The notes: generated from the letters alone by a model not told the origin. Counted from the first letter of the stretch, positions 22,290 to 59,300 are shown. The stretch: DNA of 64,000 bases from Charina bottae (GCA_023362775.1 JALMGJ010000004.1:52911298-52975297); one strand, 5' to 3'. Numbers and translations: made by a program.

Positions 22290-25190
22290 AAGATTCAAGG
22301 ACCTGGATTCATGGAATGTATTATGGAATTTAATTTTTTTATTTCAACAGACGACTCTTGTCTAAATGGCTACAACTGCCCGTCACTTCCTGCACTGCAG
22401 GGGACTGGCCGGGATAGATCACTGGGAGGCCTTAATGTACATTGCTCAGCTACTTTAAAAGCTAAAGATACCTTGCTAGAGGGCCTGAGTCATTATGCCC
22501 AAGATGTTTTGTTTCAATTTACTAAGACTTCTCTACTCCTAATTAGTTTACTCATGTGTACAGGTAAGGGAACTATGGTCTGATCTCGAATTCCCTTTAA
22601 ACAATTTTTTGAAGTTTCCCCCCCTGCCTTGGGGGTAATTTCAGATGACTTCAATGCCAGAATGATGGCTAATGACAATCTCCTATGTTCTAAATACAAA
22701 CTAAGTAACCCAGATTATGAAATACCTCTCCTTTATTCCCAAGCAAATCCAAAGATGAGAGAGAGGACTTAATAGACCTTTTCCTTCTGAATGGGGCAAT
22801 AAGTAGCAATTATCCTGCACAATTTTCCCATTCAACATAAGCTAGATCCTCTCTCCTATATTATACCATCATTTCTAGGGGGCTCTGTTCCTTTCTACTT
22901 GTCAAATTCCAAAATTACTATGAGAGCATCCACTTTCCCAATATTTTAAATCTGCAAGCTTTTGAAACTCTTTAATTCGAACTTGGTATGATTCCTAATA
23001 ATTCATCAGAGTGGAACCCAGCCTATGCAAAGTGGTCGTCTCAGCAAAAATAGAAAGTTGTGGAGGAAGTGTTACAGCTTAGAACCACTATTTTAAAATG
23101 GGAGAACAAAGCTGGTATTCTCATACAACCATGTGATTCCACTTTTACAAAAATAATCTTGTAAGTAAAGGCAACTGCTTCCTAATTCACCAACTATGGC
23201 TCAATCAAGGATGCTAGAAGGCCAGAACAGACTTGATTACTTGTTTTAATAGAGAGATGATCCTTCATACATCATTCAAGATTTACTTATCATGAAGATG
23301 TAATACAAAAGATTAACTCAGCACAATACAGATTAACTCAATAAAAGAAAAAGCAGACACTCTGGGAAATCTGGCTACAACTGACTGGTGCAGCACGTGC
23401 GAAAATACCAGCCATATTCTGGCATTATATCATCCCTCAACTTTGTGCCTGCCCTTCTTGATCCTCTTATTAAGCACCAGCTGTCGTGTAAGAGAATCAT
23501 TTTTGAACTCTATATATGCGTGATGAGACACCTGCTTTGAAATGGAGCTCAATAAGCTCAATAACTTTATGGACTTCAGAACAGCCTCTGACCTAATTTG
23601 AGTCCCAGTCTGTAATGCAAATTACAAAGTCCTCTATAGACAGAAGGCTGCTCCTGCTTATCTGTAGGCTTTTATTATAAAATCACCATACAAGTTAGAT
23701 GCTGTGCCCAAGGGTACAGTGCCAATGACATCCCTGTTAATAGAGGACCCCAACATGGCTGCGATCTTGCCCCGTTGTTTAATTATTATATGACTGCATT
23801 AGTTCCTGTGAATGAATCAATATCCTTAATGTGCTGCCTCAAAGCTGCAATTGCACACTGTGCCTGAGTGGGCACAGGTGGGTTAAGGAAAAACAAAGGG
23901 CTCTAACCTTTTTGGCTCTAACCTTGATGAATGACCTTTCCCACCCCACCCCGCAAATTAGCAGAGAAACTTATACGGATAATGCAGTTTTACTTTCAAA
24001 GACTGTTGACTAGTCTAAAATGATCCCTGCGAGCACTGGCTGATTACTGTGTCTCCGAAGCTTTGGAAATTAACTACAATAAGACCAAGATGGTGTTTTT
24101 TGCAAAATGCCCTAAAAGGCATATTTGGACATTAAATAATCATCCTATTGAGCAGATTCAATCATTTAAATACCCAGGTGTAGTTTTTCATGCCCCAACC
24201 TCATGCAGAATGCACAGAGAATATGCAATGCAAAACATCAGGAGAATTGTAGCAGTATTGCAATCCTTTTTCCATACCATGGAGGCATTATTTGTCCCTG
24301 CTGCACTTCGAGTGTACTCTGCTAAAATTAAGAGTACAACTGCTATTCAGTGTCCAAAGAGGTCCATATTGTTCCTTTGCTCTTTCTGAAAGAGTCCATA
24401 CCAAATTTTTCAGGAGCATATTCCAAGCCCTTTGCTGTGTCTCCAATGTAATTGTTTGCCGTGAAGCTGATAACAGTAAGATTGAGACTGTTGGTAACAC
24501 ATTTTTATATACTGGGCCAAAATACACTTTCTTCTGTAGGCCTGACCCCTCAGACTCTGACAATTTTGTTTCATCCTGATCCAAAGCAATATTGTAGGTA
24601 AAAAAAGGTTAGAGCCCTTTGTTTTTCCTTAACCGACCTGTGCCCACGCAGGCACAGTGTGCAATTGCAGCTTTGAGGCAGCACATTAAGGATATTGATA
24701 CACCTGGCATCTCTTCCCAAGAGTATACTCCTAAGGAGTTCTTTCACTGCCAGGTACCCCAGTCAAACCACAATCCCTAAATAGAGGTGGGCATTCTACC
24801 TACCCTGGTTTGATGCCCTTCCTGCAGTGATCCTAGCAGGGAGAAACAAAGGCTAAGGTTTTGCCCATGTGACAAAGGGACTGATGAAACCATTAAATGC
24901 ACTTGGTTTATATTGCTCGTTTTATGCTGGCACACAGTCAGAGTTGGTAACCTCACATTTAATACAATCCCTGGTCATTATGACAAGTTCCATTTACAAC
25001 TTTTACTTTCAAATATACCCTGTCCCTGTAAATGCAGCTAACTTCTGTTACGTTGTATGCAAAATGGGCAGTTGATTGACTAATACACCCAGTTATTTTT
25101 ATGTTTTACACTTATCCATATATATGTAACCTGTTTTATAGTACTGAGTTTTATTATGTACTGGCCTGTGACTGCAATAAACATTTCTTC
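22290..25190 (+). mobile_element. Decayed LINE with endonuclease, RT and C-terminal Cys-type region
   Basis: A degenerate non-LTR element. Near 22620-22790 a GDFNAR-like segment (VISDDFNARMMANDNLL) marks the endonuclease; 23950-24390 gives an RT end (LEINYNKTKMVFFAKCPKRH, then IEQIQSFKYPGVVF, VPAALRVYSAK); 24300-24580 continues (HTKFFRSIFQALCCVSNVIV); and 24840-25075 gives the C-terminal CSFYAG-like segment. It ends near TACTGGCCTGTGACTGCAATAAA. Many stops; contains an internal inverted duplication (23815-23923 / 24603-24703). The lineage is not named with certainty. Confidence 0.65.
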
Positions 25191-25452
25191 TGCAATTTAT
25201 ACCTGGGACAGTATGAATAGCAGGCAAATAACTTCTGGTAGGCAGGTCCTGTATTTGTTAAATATGTAAAAGAAGGGAACAGGAAAAGGATATTCCTCTT
25301 GAATCTCTCCGCTGTAAGAGAAGCATGTTGCCTATCTAGAAACTCCATCATTCAGGTAAACTGCTTTTCTTAAAATAAATTGAACAAGTTAATATATGTG
25401 CACTGCTGTTTTATTTATTTTTATCTTACATTATAATTTTATTAAAAAGAAT

Positions 25453-25735
25453 TGTTGTTGTTCAGTCGTTAAGTCGTGTCCGACTCTTCGTGACCCCATG
25501 GACCATAGCACGCCAGGCCTTCCTGTCCTCCACTGTCTCCCGGAGTTTACTCAAATTCATGTTCGTTACATTGGTGATGCTATCTAACCATCTCATCCTC
25601 TGCTGTCCCCTTCTCCTTTTGCCTTCAGTCTTTCCCAGCATCAGGGTCTTTTCCAGTGAGTGGCCAAAGTATTTGAGCTTCAGCTTCAGTATCTGTCCTT
25701 CCGATGAGCAGTCAGGGTTGTTTTCCCTTAGGATT
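25453..25735 (-). mobile_element. BovB LINE 3' end, minus strand, copy 3
   Basis: Reverse complement of the last ~280 bases of the BovB copies (ttgttgttgttcagtcgtta ... cagtcagggttg) with a small internal deletion. The frame reads the same [19 protein letters not shown] end. Confidence 0.9.
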
Positions 25736-48485
<22,750 letters not shown>

Positions 48486-48611
48486 GGGATTTAAGCAGTA
48501 AAACAGCTGAAATATTGTTAAAACCAATGTAGCAATGCATGCACATTGAAATGTTATTTGCTTTTTAAAGTTTTTATATTTAAATTAGGTATGCTTTTGT
48601 TTTGTTTTCAG

Positions 48612-49080
48612 ATTAAGCATGGATATTGGTACTGAAGGAGGCAGGAGAGTCTTCCCTGGACAGCAGAAAGCAGTGAAGAAAGAGGCTTAGTCAGAGCTGG
48701 TGTCAAACTACTACTGGTATCATCCCTATAATACAGTTTTGAAGCAGCCCTTGAAATTGTTGGGTTATAAATTTTCTACATCTACATTAGTGCAATGTTG
48801 TTTATTAGACCAACTCAAGTCACAATAATATGCAAACTTTTGAATTCTCAAACCCTTCATCAGGAACAATTGCACCATAGTTTTTTATCTGAGTTAGTCT
48901 AACACATTTATTGCCCATATGTGAATTATGGAATTTCTTTTAGTCAACACAATTAACTTTACTTTTTTGCACATTTGTCCTGGCTCGTTTGTTTAAGTGC
49001 AATCCTGAAACGTTTAGAAATCGGGGGCGGGGGTTGGTATGTTCTATCCCATGTGTTAATAAAATACTTTGCTATTATTC
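48612..49080 (+). other. Probable BMX 3' untranslated region
   Basis: A ttttcag acceptor at 48602-48611 precedes sequence that leads to a polyadenylation signal at 49058. It would be the 3' UTR whether or not the 48407-48611 intron is removed. Confidence 0.5.
49058..49063 (+). terminator. Polyadenylation signal AATAAA (BMX)
   Basis: A canonical AATAAA about 570 bases after the BMX stop, on the BMX strand, before any other gene. It is the best candidate for the BMX mRNA end. Confidence 0.5.
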
Positions 49081-49339
49081 CTTTCAGTTATGTCTTCAGC
49101 AAAGAATATATAACAAAAGACAAACATTATAATTGGGAAATAAAATGAACTACCAAAACAGGGTTCCAAAGTGTATGCGGTTGGTGTCAGATTTTTTTTA
49201 ACTTCACTTAAAGTTTACTTACACAGTATTAGTATCTGGCTGGGAAAAAGGAATATCTTTTTAGCATCAGCTTTTTGTAAGGATACAACAGTGAAGAAAG
49301 TTGAAAGCAAGAACTTAGGATAGACACATAATAGTAGTA

Positions 49340-49828
49340 ATGCAAACCTGGGAGGGATTGCTAATTTAGAGAAAAGCTCCAAAAACTTCTAGACAGGCTT
49401 GAGCAGTGGGCTGAAGGGAATAAATTGGAATTTAACAGGGAGACACATGAAGTTTGGCAAAAGATGCCACAAGCCATAGGAGGAATGGTTGAAGGATCTG
49501 GGTGTGTTTAGCCTAAAGCAGAGATCACTGAGGGGAGATATGATAGCAGTTTTCAAATACCTGAAAAGTTGTCACATAAAGAAGAAGAGCATGATGTATT
49601 GCCCCAGAGGGCATGACCAGAACCAGAGGGTTAAACTACATAGAAGCAAGTTCAGACTACATGTGAGGAGGAATTTCCTGATAGTAGAAGCATTCAGCCA
49701 GTGGCAAGTGCTTCTTCACTGAAGATCTTCAGCTGGATGGTCATCTATCAAAGCTGCCCTAGATGCATTGAGCAGGGGTTCGACTAGATAATCTCTGAGG
49801 TCCCTTCCAGCTCTATGATTCTATGAAC
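49340..49828 (+). mobile_element. CR1 LINE, 3' end
   Basis: Begins with an RT scrap reading LDRLEQWAEGNKLEFNRE and, after a deletion, continues with the C-terminal region and 3' UTR typical of CR1 (ggtcccttccagctctatga), ending in the characteristic TTCTATGA repeats. Confidence 0.88.
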
Positions 49829-50272
49829 TGAGAAGCTGGAAGACAGTTTCAAGGTTTTTTTCCCACCGTACGTGTTTTTATAAGTGACACCCATATATTA
49901 TGCCTAATGAGGCAAACAGCAACTTTGTATGAAGGTGTGTGATTATAATCAGACAAAAGACATAGGAAGTATAGTCTTGAAAAAAAAACTTGTCATGTAC
50001 ATAGTTTTGATCCAGAGTTGGCAACACACAACTGCTTTCAAAAAAAAAAAAAAGTGGCAGGGGGAGGGGAAGATAAACTGGAGCCATGGAGGAATTCAGG
50101 CTGAATTCTGTGCAATAAGATATCGAGTTACATGAACACAGCAGTGCCCCACAAATCCATTTCTGCTTTACAGAGCCTTTATTTTTAGCATTATCTATAT
50201 TAATGTGTCCCTTCGCACGTCAGATTGCTGGCCACAAACATGCGGAGATATGCCCATTTACTTGGTTGGCTT
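49829..50272. other. BMX-ACE2 convergent intergenic region and ACE2 3' UTR
   Basis: Separates the two convergent genes. An AATAAA on the minus strand lies at 50178; no other feature recognised. Confidence 0.4.
50178..50183 (-). terminator. Polyadenylation signal AATAAA (ACE2, minus strand)
   Basis: Reads TTTATT on plus, so AATAAA on the ACE2 strand, 90 bases after the ACE2 stop. A plausible short 3' UTR; longer alternatives are possible. Confidence 0.4.
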
Positions 50273-50381
50273 TTAGAAAGTTGTGGCAGCTTCATCATGT
50301 TGAAATGTTGAATTGCTTTGTCCACATTCCTCATGAACCGCAGCAGTTTCGATGGCCTCTGTTTGTGCTGCCCGTTTTCTC
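50273..50381 (-). CDS. ACE2: ACE2 terminal exon (cytoplasmic tail)
   Basis: 109 bp, in phase with the transmembrane exon: [20 protein letters not shown], then a stretch ending QHDEAATTF and TAA. Acceptor gcgcag. The tail is diverged, but the end aligns in kind with the TSF PDZ-binding end of mammalian ACE2. Confidence 0.82.
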
Positions 50382-53300
50382 CTGCGCATAAAAATAATAA
50401 ATTGACTAGTATTGAACTATTAAAAAACTATCAGCATGTGCACAGAAAACACATTGCCTTTCTAGTAAAATTCTACTTAATATCAGCCTTGAGAAACAAT
50501 TGAGATACGGTAGGTATTGTTTAGAAGCACCGGTGATACATATGAACTGAAAATGGAGTTGTCTTATCCCCTGAAGAAGGGTCAGATCAAAACTATGTTT
50601 CATTATATTTCTATCTCTTGTACAAAATGAACCTTTATCGATTTAAGAGTACAACATCCTTAAATGCTACTTACTTTATTCGATCTTTCTGTCCAATAAT
50701 GATCAAGGTGATGATTCCAATCACTACAAGACCAATCACAACTCCAAATACTACAAGCCACACAGTGATGGGTGATTCATAAGGTGGTGCCAACGTTGGT
50801 GAGATGCCAACAAATTCCAAAGTTTGATCATTCAGTTTGAAAGCTTCATTGATGCGTCCCCGAGACAGTCTGCAAACAGAGTGGGAAATTTTCTTTAAAA
50901 CATTTCCAAGCATTCTACTAAGGTGTTACTGAAATTGTAAAGTGACCCTGCTGTGATATGCATTAACAAGTATTAAGTGCCCTCCCTCCCTCCCTCCCTC
51001 CCTCCCTCCCTCCCTTCCTTCCTAGTTTATTTATTTCCCAGGTTTTCTGTTTCTATTCAGTTTGGTCCTTTCCATTTTATCAGTAAATATAAAGTTATAC
51101 ATTCATATTTTTACAGACCCCATTGACCATTCCCATCTGATACTGTAGTACATTTAAATGTTTCTAGACTTTTAAACTTCTCTAAAGCAATGAAAGACAC
51201 ATTTTTCTTATTTGATTTGCCTTGTAATTCAGTTCTTATTTTCCAGTCTGACACTGCATTTGTTATAATTTATTTCACATACAGTAAGTTTGTATGCCCC
51301 TTCATGGATCACTGCCTTGTGGCGAAGGGGCCTGCGTAACTCAATGAAGTCAGGTCAAGACAGACAGGTCATGATGGAGAGTTCTGACAAAACGTGGTCC
51401 ACTGGAGGAGGGAATGGCAAACCACTCCAGTATCCTTGCCAAGAAAACCCATGGACAGTATCAAAAGGCTAAAAGATATGACACCGGAAGATGAGCCCCT
51501 CAGGTTGGAAGGTGTCCAAAATGCTACTGGGGAAGAGCGGAGGGCAATTCCGAGTAGCTCCAGAAAGAGTGAAGCGGCTGGGCCAAAGCCGAAAGGACGC
51601 TCAGTTGTGGATGTGTCTGGAAGTGGAAGGAAAGTCCGATGCTGTAAAGAACAATATTGCATAGGAACCTGGAATGTAAGATCTATGAATCAAGGTAAGC
51701 TGGATGTGGTCAAACATGAGATGACAAGATTGAACATCGACATCTTGGGAATCAGCGAACTAAAATGGACAGGAATGGGCGAATTTAATTCAAGAGAGCA
51801 TTATATATACTACTGTGGGCAAGAATCCCTTAGAAGAAATGGAGTAGCTCTCATAGTCAATAAAAGAGTGGGAAAGGCAGTACTGGGGTACAACCTCAAA
51901 AGCGACAGAATGCTTTCAGTTTGAATCCAAGGCAAACCATTCAACACCACAGTAATCCAAATCTATGCCCCAACCACTGATGCCAAAGAAGCTGAAGTTG
52001 ACCGGTTCTATGAAGACCTACAACACCTTCTAGAACTAACACCAAAAAAAGATGTCCTTTTCATCATAGGGGACTGGAATGCTAAAGTAGGAAGTCAAAA
52101 AATAACCGGAATAACAGGCAAGTTCAGCCTCGGAGTACAAAATGAAGCAGGGCAAAGGCTAATAGAGTTTTGGCAAGAGAACACACTGGTCATAGCAAAC
52201 ACTCTTTTCCAACAACACAAGAGACGACTCTACTCATGGACATCACCAGACGGTCAATACCGAAATCAGATTGATTATATACTTTGCGGTGAGGAATAGA
52301 TTGAAAGGATTAGATATGGTAGACAGAGTGCCTGAAGAACTATGGATGGAGGCTCGTAACACTGTACAGAAGGCAGCAACTAAAACCATCCCAAAGAAAA
52401 AGAAATGCAAGAAAGCAAAGTGGCTGACTGATGAGGCTTTACAAATAGCTGAGGAAAGAAGGGAAGCAAAAGGCAAGGGAGAAAGGGAAAGATATAAACA
52501 ACTGAATGCAGATTTCCAGAGAATAGCAGGGAGAGATAAGAAGGCCTTCTTAAATGAACAATGCAAAGAAATCGAGGAAAACAATAGAATGGGGAAGACT
52601 AGAAATCTCTTCAAGAAAATCGGAGATATCAAGGGAATCTTTTGTGCAAAGATGGGCATGATAAAGAACAAAAAAGGCAGGGACCTAACAGAAGCAGAAG
52701 AGATTAAGAAGAGGTGGCAAGAATACACAGAAGAACTATACTAGAAAGATCTTAATATCCCTGATAAATACGATGGTGTGGTCACTGACCTTGAGCCAAA
52801 CATCCTAGAGAGTGAAGTCAAGTGGGCCTTAGGAAGCACTACTAACAACAAAGCTAGCGGAGAAGACAGTATCCCAGCTGAGCTATTTAAAATCCTAAAA
52901 GATGATGCTGTTAAAGTGCTGCACTCAATATGCCAACAAATTTGGAAAACTCAACAGTGGCCACAGGATTGGAAAAGGTCACTTTACGTTCCAATTCCAA
53001 AGAAGGGCAATGCCAAAGAATGTTCAAACTACCGTACAATTGCGCTCATTTCACATGCTAGCAAGGTTATGCTCAAAATCCTACAAGCTAGGCTTCAGTA
53101 GTATGTGAACTGAGAACTACCAGAAGTGCAAGCTGGGTTTCGAAGAGGCAGAGGAACTAGAGATCAGATTGCCAACATTCGCTGGATCATGGAAAAAGCA
53201 AGAGAGTTCCAGAAAAACATCTACTTCTGCTTCATTGACTACGCTAAAGCCTTTGATTGTGTGGATCACAACAAACTGTGGCAAATTCTTAAAGAGATGG

Positions 53301-56300
53301 GAGTACCAGACCACCTTACCTGTCTCCTGAGAAACCTGTATGCGTGTCAAGAAGTAACAGTTAGAACCGGACACGTAACAACCGACTGGTTCAAAATTGG
53401 GAAAGGAGTACGACAAGGCTATATATTATCACCCTGCTTATTTAACTTATATGCAGAGTACATTATGAGAAATGCCGGGCTGGATGAATCACAAGCCGGA
53501 GTTAAGATTGCCGGGAGAAATATCAACAACCTCAGATATGCAGACGATACCACCCTAATGGCAGAAAGTGAAGAGGAACTAAAGAGTCTCTTGATGAGGG
53601 TGAAAGAGGAGAGTGCAAAAGCTGGCTTGAAACTCAACATTAAAAAAACTCAGATCATGGTATCTGGTCCCATCACTTCCTGGTAAATAGAAGGGGAAGA
53701 AATGGAAGCAGTGACAGATTTTATTTTCTTTGGCTCCAAGATCACCGCAGACGGTGACTGCAGCCATGAAATTAAAAGACGCTTGCTCCTTGGGAGGAAA
53801 GCTATGGCAAACCTAGACAGCATATTAAAAAGCAGAGACATCACCTTGACGACAAAGGTCCGTATAGTTAAAGCTATGGTTTTCCCAGTAGTAATGTATG
53901 GCTGTGAGAGTTGGACCATAAGGAAGGCTGAGCGCCGAAGAATTGATGCTTTCGAACTGTGGTGCTGGAGAAGACTCTTAAGAGTCCCTTGGACTGCAAG
54001 GAGGTCAAATCAGTCAATCCTAAAGGAAATCAACCCTGACTGCTCATTGGAAGGACAGATGCTGAAGCTGAAGCTCAAATACTTTGGCCACCTAATGCGA
54101 AGAGAGGACTCACTGGAAAAGACCCTGATGCTGGGAAAGACTGAAGGCAAAAGGAGAAGGGGACGGCAGAGGATGAGATGGTTAGATAGCATCACCGATG
54201 TAATGAACATGAATTTGAGTAAACTCCGGGTGACAGTGGAGGATAGGAAGGCCTGGCGTGCTATGGTCCATGAGGTCACAAAGAGTCGGACATGACTAAA
54301 CGACTGAACAACAACAACAACAACAACAAAATTTGTATGTGATTGCAGTCTAACACTTCAATACTTTGTGAACTTACTTTGATGCAAGCTCTATTGTTTT
54401 TGGGGGGTGGGGTGTTGATATGTAGTAGGTATATGGTTACCAAATTCCAGTGTTTAATGAATTACACGAGGAAAATTGTTAGATCTAATTTTAGTATTAA
54501 CATTTAATGTCATTAGACTGAATTCTGTTGTTCTATCACCATAATAAAGATTTAAGATGATTATTATTATATACATGACTCGAGATTGGAAATGGGCTAT
54601 TTTTGTTGACTTTCTCACTCTTATTTCACCCTGAAAAAATATCATACTTTGTATGTGCTATATGAACTGATTATCTATTTCTGGGATTTTATTATCCTTA
54701 TATTATTCCAATGATGTTCATCAACTTATCAACATCAATATTACCTGGTTTTCTCATGTCTGAATTTGATTATGCACATAAAGCATGATAATTTAATGTT
54801 GCTTGTATGCCAATTTTTCCACATACTCATGCAATCTTTGCACTCTATTTTCCTGCATTAAAAAAAATAACTTTCTTTGGACTGAATGCAGCTCCTGGTG
54901 ACTTCATGAATATATCCATGCAGTTTTCTTGAAAATAATGCAGAAGTGGTTTACTACCATGATTCTCCTGGGAAGTTTTTTGACCTCTCAGTCTTACACT
55001 TATAGCCCTGGTATTCCCTAGAGATCTCCCATCCAAGTACAAATCACCCTGGCCCTGTTGATTTGTCTGCAGTCCAAAATTTCACCTGATTGCTTCTTCC
55101 ACTACAGATTTAGGGACCAAATCTGAAACATCGTTTGGCATGCTGACAGTAAAATAAAAGGAGATCCTCAGTGTCACAGCACTCACATGGACATCATCTG
55201 TTCTGTTGGGGGAGAAATTGTATTGATTAGAAATATGCAGGCTTAGAACCATCTGTGTTAAAATTAGATCCAAATTATATGCCAACAAAGAGACCTCTAT
55301 TTTTGTCAGTGGAATATGTGCATTGCAAACACTGACTAATATATGTTCATTTATGCAAAGAAGTGGAGAAAGGAGCTCAAATAGCTATCATCCCAAACGT
55401 ACATATTTAATCTTTTATGAAATATCCAGTTTGAGTCAAAATAAATGGACACCAGTTACTAAAATTAGCTTAGTATTCTCTGCACAGGAAATAAGAACTT
55501 TTCCTCCAGGAACAAATTCCGTGTGTCTCTACTTCTGGCAGCCTTACACAAAAGATTGGAAAGGCTAAAGCAACATACTGTCCCACTCACAAATATTTTT
55601 ATATCACATATTTCTCTCTATTATCTTGTGGCCACCTCCTCACTCCAGTTTTCTTGACAATATTTTCCATTTTTCACCTCCTTTTTCTCTGTGCATCTCT
55701 TTTTCCATTGCTCAGCTGAGCCTTATGAAACAGTCTAAGGTAAAGGTTCCCCCCACACATTTGTGCAGTCGTGTCCGACTCTAGGGGCCGGTGCTCATCT
55801 CTGTTTGTTAGCCGAAGAGCCAGCGTTGTCCGAAGATGCTTCCACGGTCATGTGGCTGGCATGATGCATGCAGAACGCTGTTACCATCCCACCGAAGTGG
55901 TACCTATTCATCTAATTGCATTTGCATGCTTTCGAATTGCTAGGTTGGCAAGAGCTGGGGTGAGTGCGGGAGCTCACTCCGTCACACGGGGCTAGGGATT
56001 CGAACCTCCGAACTTGCGATCTTCTGATCGACAAGCCTGGCGTCTTACCCGCTGAGCCACCACGCCCCCTATGAAACAGTCTAGGAGTATGGAAAATAGA
56101 GCTGAGCTGATGGTATGGGCAGAGAGAATTTACTCTTTTCTCCTGTTTGCAAAAGACAACTAATAAGAATCTGATAGGGAAGATCTGGTAGGTCACAGCT
56201 AAAGATTCACTGTTCCTGATTTATTGATTGAGATGTATTTATTGGTCTTGTATACAGACATATTTCAGAAACAACTCTTGGTAGGTCAGCAGCAGAACAA

Positions 56301-59300
56301 TATAACACAGATGCAATAAAACGTCTATGGTAAGCCAAAACTCAATCCAATTCAATTCAATTAAAAAATCCCCCATAAAGTAATGGTAAAAATTAAAATG
56401 ATGTCTAAAGCAATCATCATAATGGCCAAATAGCTACCAAAAGCACTCTGAAGGGCTCCATCTGAACTTGCTTCCAGATCAGTGATGGAGCCAATCTAAT
56501 TTCCAGGATGAGACTCTTCCACTGGACCTAGTCCATAATGGAGAAACAAACCCCCTTGGTCTTAGTCCCCTGACCTCACAGACGTGGGGAATCACTGTAA
56601 CTCTGTCTTAGGATGAATGCATTGGACAGACTGAATCCAGCTGGAGAAGGCAATCCTGCAAGTATCTTGGTTCCAAGCTGTGCAGGCGTCTGCAGTACAG
56701 GTATATGAACTTGGCAGCTTCAGCCGGCTAATAAGCAGCTGCTGTACTCTGCACCAAGTGCATTTTTTGAATGGTTTTCAAAAGCAGCCCCATAGAGACA
56801 ACGTTGCAGTAGCCCAACCAAATAGTGATGAGGGTATGAGTTACAGTGGCAAGAGCCTCTCCCTCCAAGTAGGGCTGCGACTGGCACACTAGTTAAAGCT
56901 GGGCAGGGGCCTTGCTGGCCACAGGGATACCTGTGTCTCAGACATGCTTCCTCAGAGGTAATGCTTCCCCATAAAAAATATTACTGGGGCTAACCAGAAA
57001 GGTTCCATTCAATACATTTATCACAGGAGAAGCTCTTCACTGTTTCCTACTTCTATTAAGTAAGGATACGAAAAGCCAGGAGATGTTGTTTTTCTGTTGC
57101 AGCCTGGTCTGGGGAAAAGAATTTTTATATTTAATAATGTATTTAATTAATTAAGCCTTTAGAATTAAGGCTTACCCCATCTATTACACTGTTCCAGAAA
57201 TTACTTAAGATAGGGCTGTTCTGGAGAGAGAGGGCTCTCCTGTGGTTAGTATGTCTTCATCATCTTTATTATTTCTAGTTTATTTACTATTTACTATTTA
57301 TTATTTACTAGTTTAATATTATTGGTATTATTGGTAATGGATAATAACTGTTGCATCTGTTTTTATGATATTAATTTTTAACTTGGATATTTTTATTATT
57401 AAATATATATTATGGATGTTTTAACTGTTGACTATTACTGTAAACTACTATGTTTCTGCACTGGATTAAGTGGAACATAAGTGGAATGTATATACATATA
57501 TACTGTACATATATGAGATAATATATGAGACATATTGTACATATATAAGAGCCAGTTTGGTCTAGTGGTTAAGGCAATGGGCTAGAAACCAGGAGTCTGT
57601 GAGTTCTAGTCCTGCCTTAGGCATGAAAGCCGGCTGGGTGACCTTGGGCCAGTCACTCACTCTCTCAGCCCTAGGAAGGAGCCAATAGCAAACCAGGAGA
57701 CTGAGAGTTCTAGTCCCGCCTTAGGCATGAAAGCCGGCTGGGTGACCTTGGGCCAGTCACTCTCTCTCTCAGCCCTAGGAAGGAGCCAATAGCAAACCAG
57801 GAGACTGAGAGTTCTAGTCCCGCCTTAGGCATGAAAGCCGGCTGGGTGACCTTGGGCCAGTCACTCTCTCTCTCAGCCCTAGGAAGGAGCCAATAGCAAA
57901 CCAGGAGACTGAGAGTTCTAGTCCCGCCTTAGGCATGAAAGCCGGCTGGGTGACCTTGGGCCAGTCACTCTCTCTCTCAGCCCTAGGAAGGAGCCAATAG
58001 CAAACCAGGAGACTGAGAGTTCTAGTCCTGCCTTAGGCATGAAAGCCGGCTGGGTGACCTTGGGCCAGTCACTCACTCTCAGCCCAACTCACCTCACAGG
58101 GCTGTTGTGGGGAAAATAGGAGGAGGAAGGAGTATTAGGTATGTTTGCCGCACCGCCTTGAGTTATTTATAAAATTAATAAAGGCGGGAAAAATAAATAA
58201 AATAAAATAAAATAAAATAAAATAAAATAAAATAAAATAAAATAAAATAAAAACATTAAAATAATAAAATAAAATAAAAAATAATAAAATATAAAATATA
58301 AAATATAAAATATAAAATATAAAATATAAAATAATAAAATAATAAAATAATAAAATAATAAAATAAAATAAAATAAAAAATAATAAAATATAAAATATAA
58401 AATATAAAATAATAAAATAATAAAATAATAAAATAATAAAATAAAATAAAATAAAAAATAATAAAATATAAAATATAAAATAATAAAATAATAAAATAAT
58501 AAATATACAGTACATTTTAAAATCTAGAAGTAATCACATATTGGTGGTCTCTGCAAGGGAATTAAGGCAAAATGAAGGTCACCAATGTTGCACACCCATA
58601 AAGGGGTGGGGCTTTGATTGTGCTGCCATGGCTGTTATCTTGCCTTGTTTGATCCCCACCTGCACTGTCACATATGTAGTATAAAAATAATCCTCTTCAA
58701 AGATAAAAGGAGGAAGACACTTACTGAAATAGTACGGTTTTATTCTTGACCTCTAAAAAGTACTTCTGCATGGCATAGGCGATTGTTGATTTGAATAAAT
58801 ACATTTCGCTCTCATCCCATTTGTACTGTAAATTCAAAGCGACAATTAGACTGGCAGTTGCATCTTTAGATAAGATCCCTTGGAAGTACGTTTCAAACAA
58901 ATTACCTTCACCTTACCGGGAACATCTCTGTATACATGATTTTATCTACAGTATGTACCTAAACACATAATTGAATTCAGATGCAATGTTAGGATCTCTA
59001 CAAACAGAGAGTCAGCAATAGAGAGTCAGCCTCCAAACTAGTCTGTGGTCACAGGGGTTCCCTCTCCCCCAACATGCAAGTGAATGAAGTTAACCCTCTA
59101 CCAGGCTTGTGAGATCCCAACACAGAAAAAGGAAACAGAGCAAGAATCATCCACTCCATTGCTTCCACCGTTCATCCCTTGCTGCACCTTGTTTTTATAC
59201 TTATTTTTGTATCATTTCTTTTCATATACTTCAATTTTAAATTCTCTTGAGAACAAATCAATGACAATAGAATATGAAACTGTACCTGCAGTATATAATG

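Noticed and set aside
57549..58100. CRISPR-like array of regular repeats
   Set aside because: The repeats are contiguous 104-bp units of a SINE without unique spacers, in a vertebrate genome.
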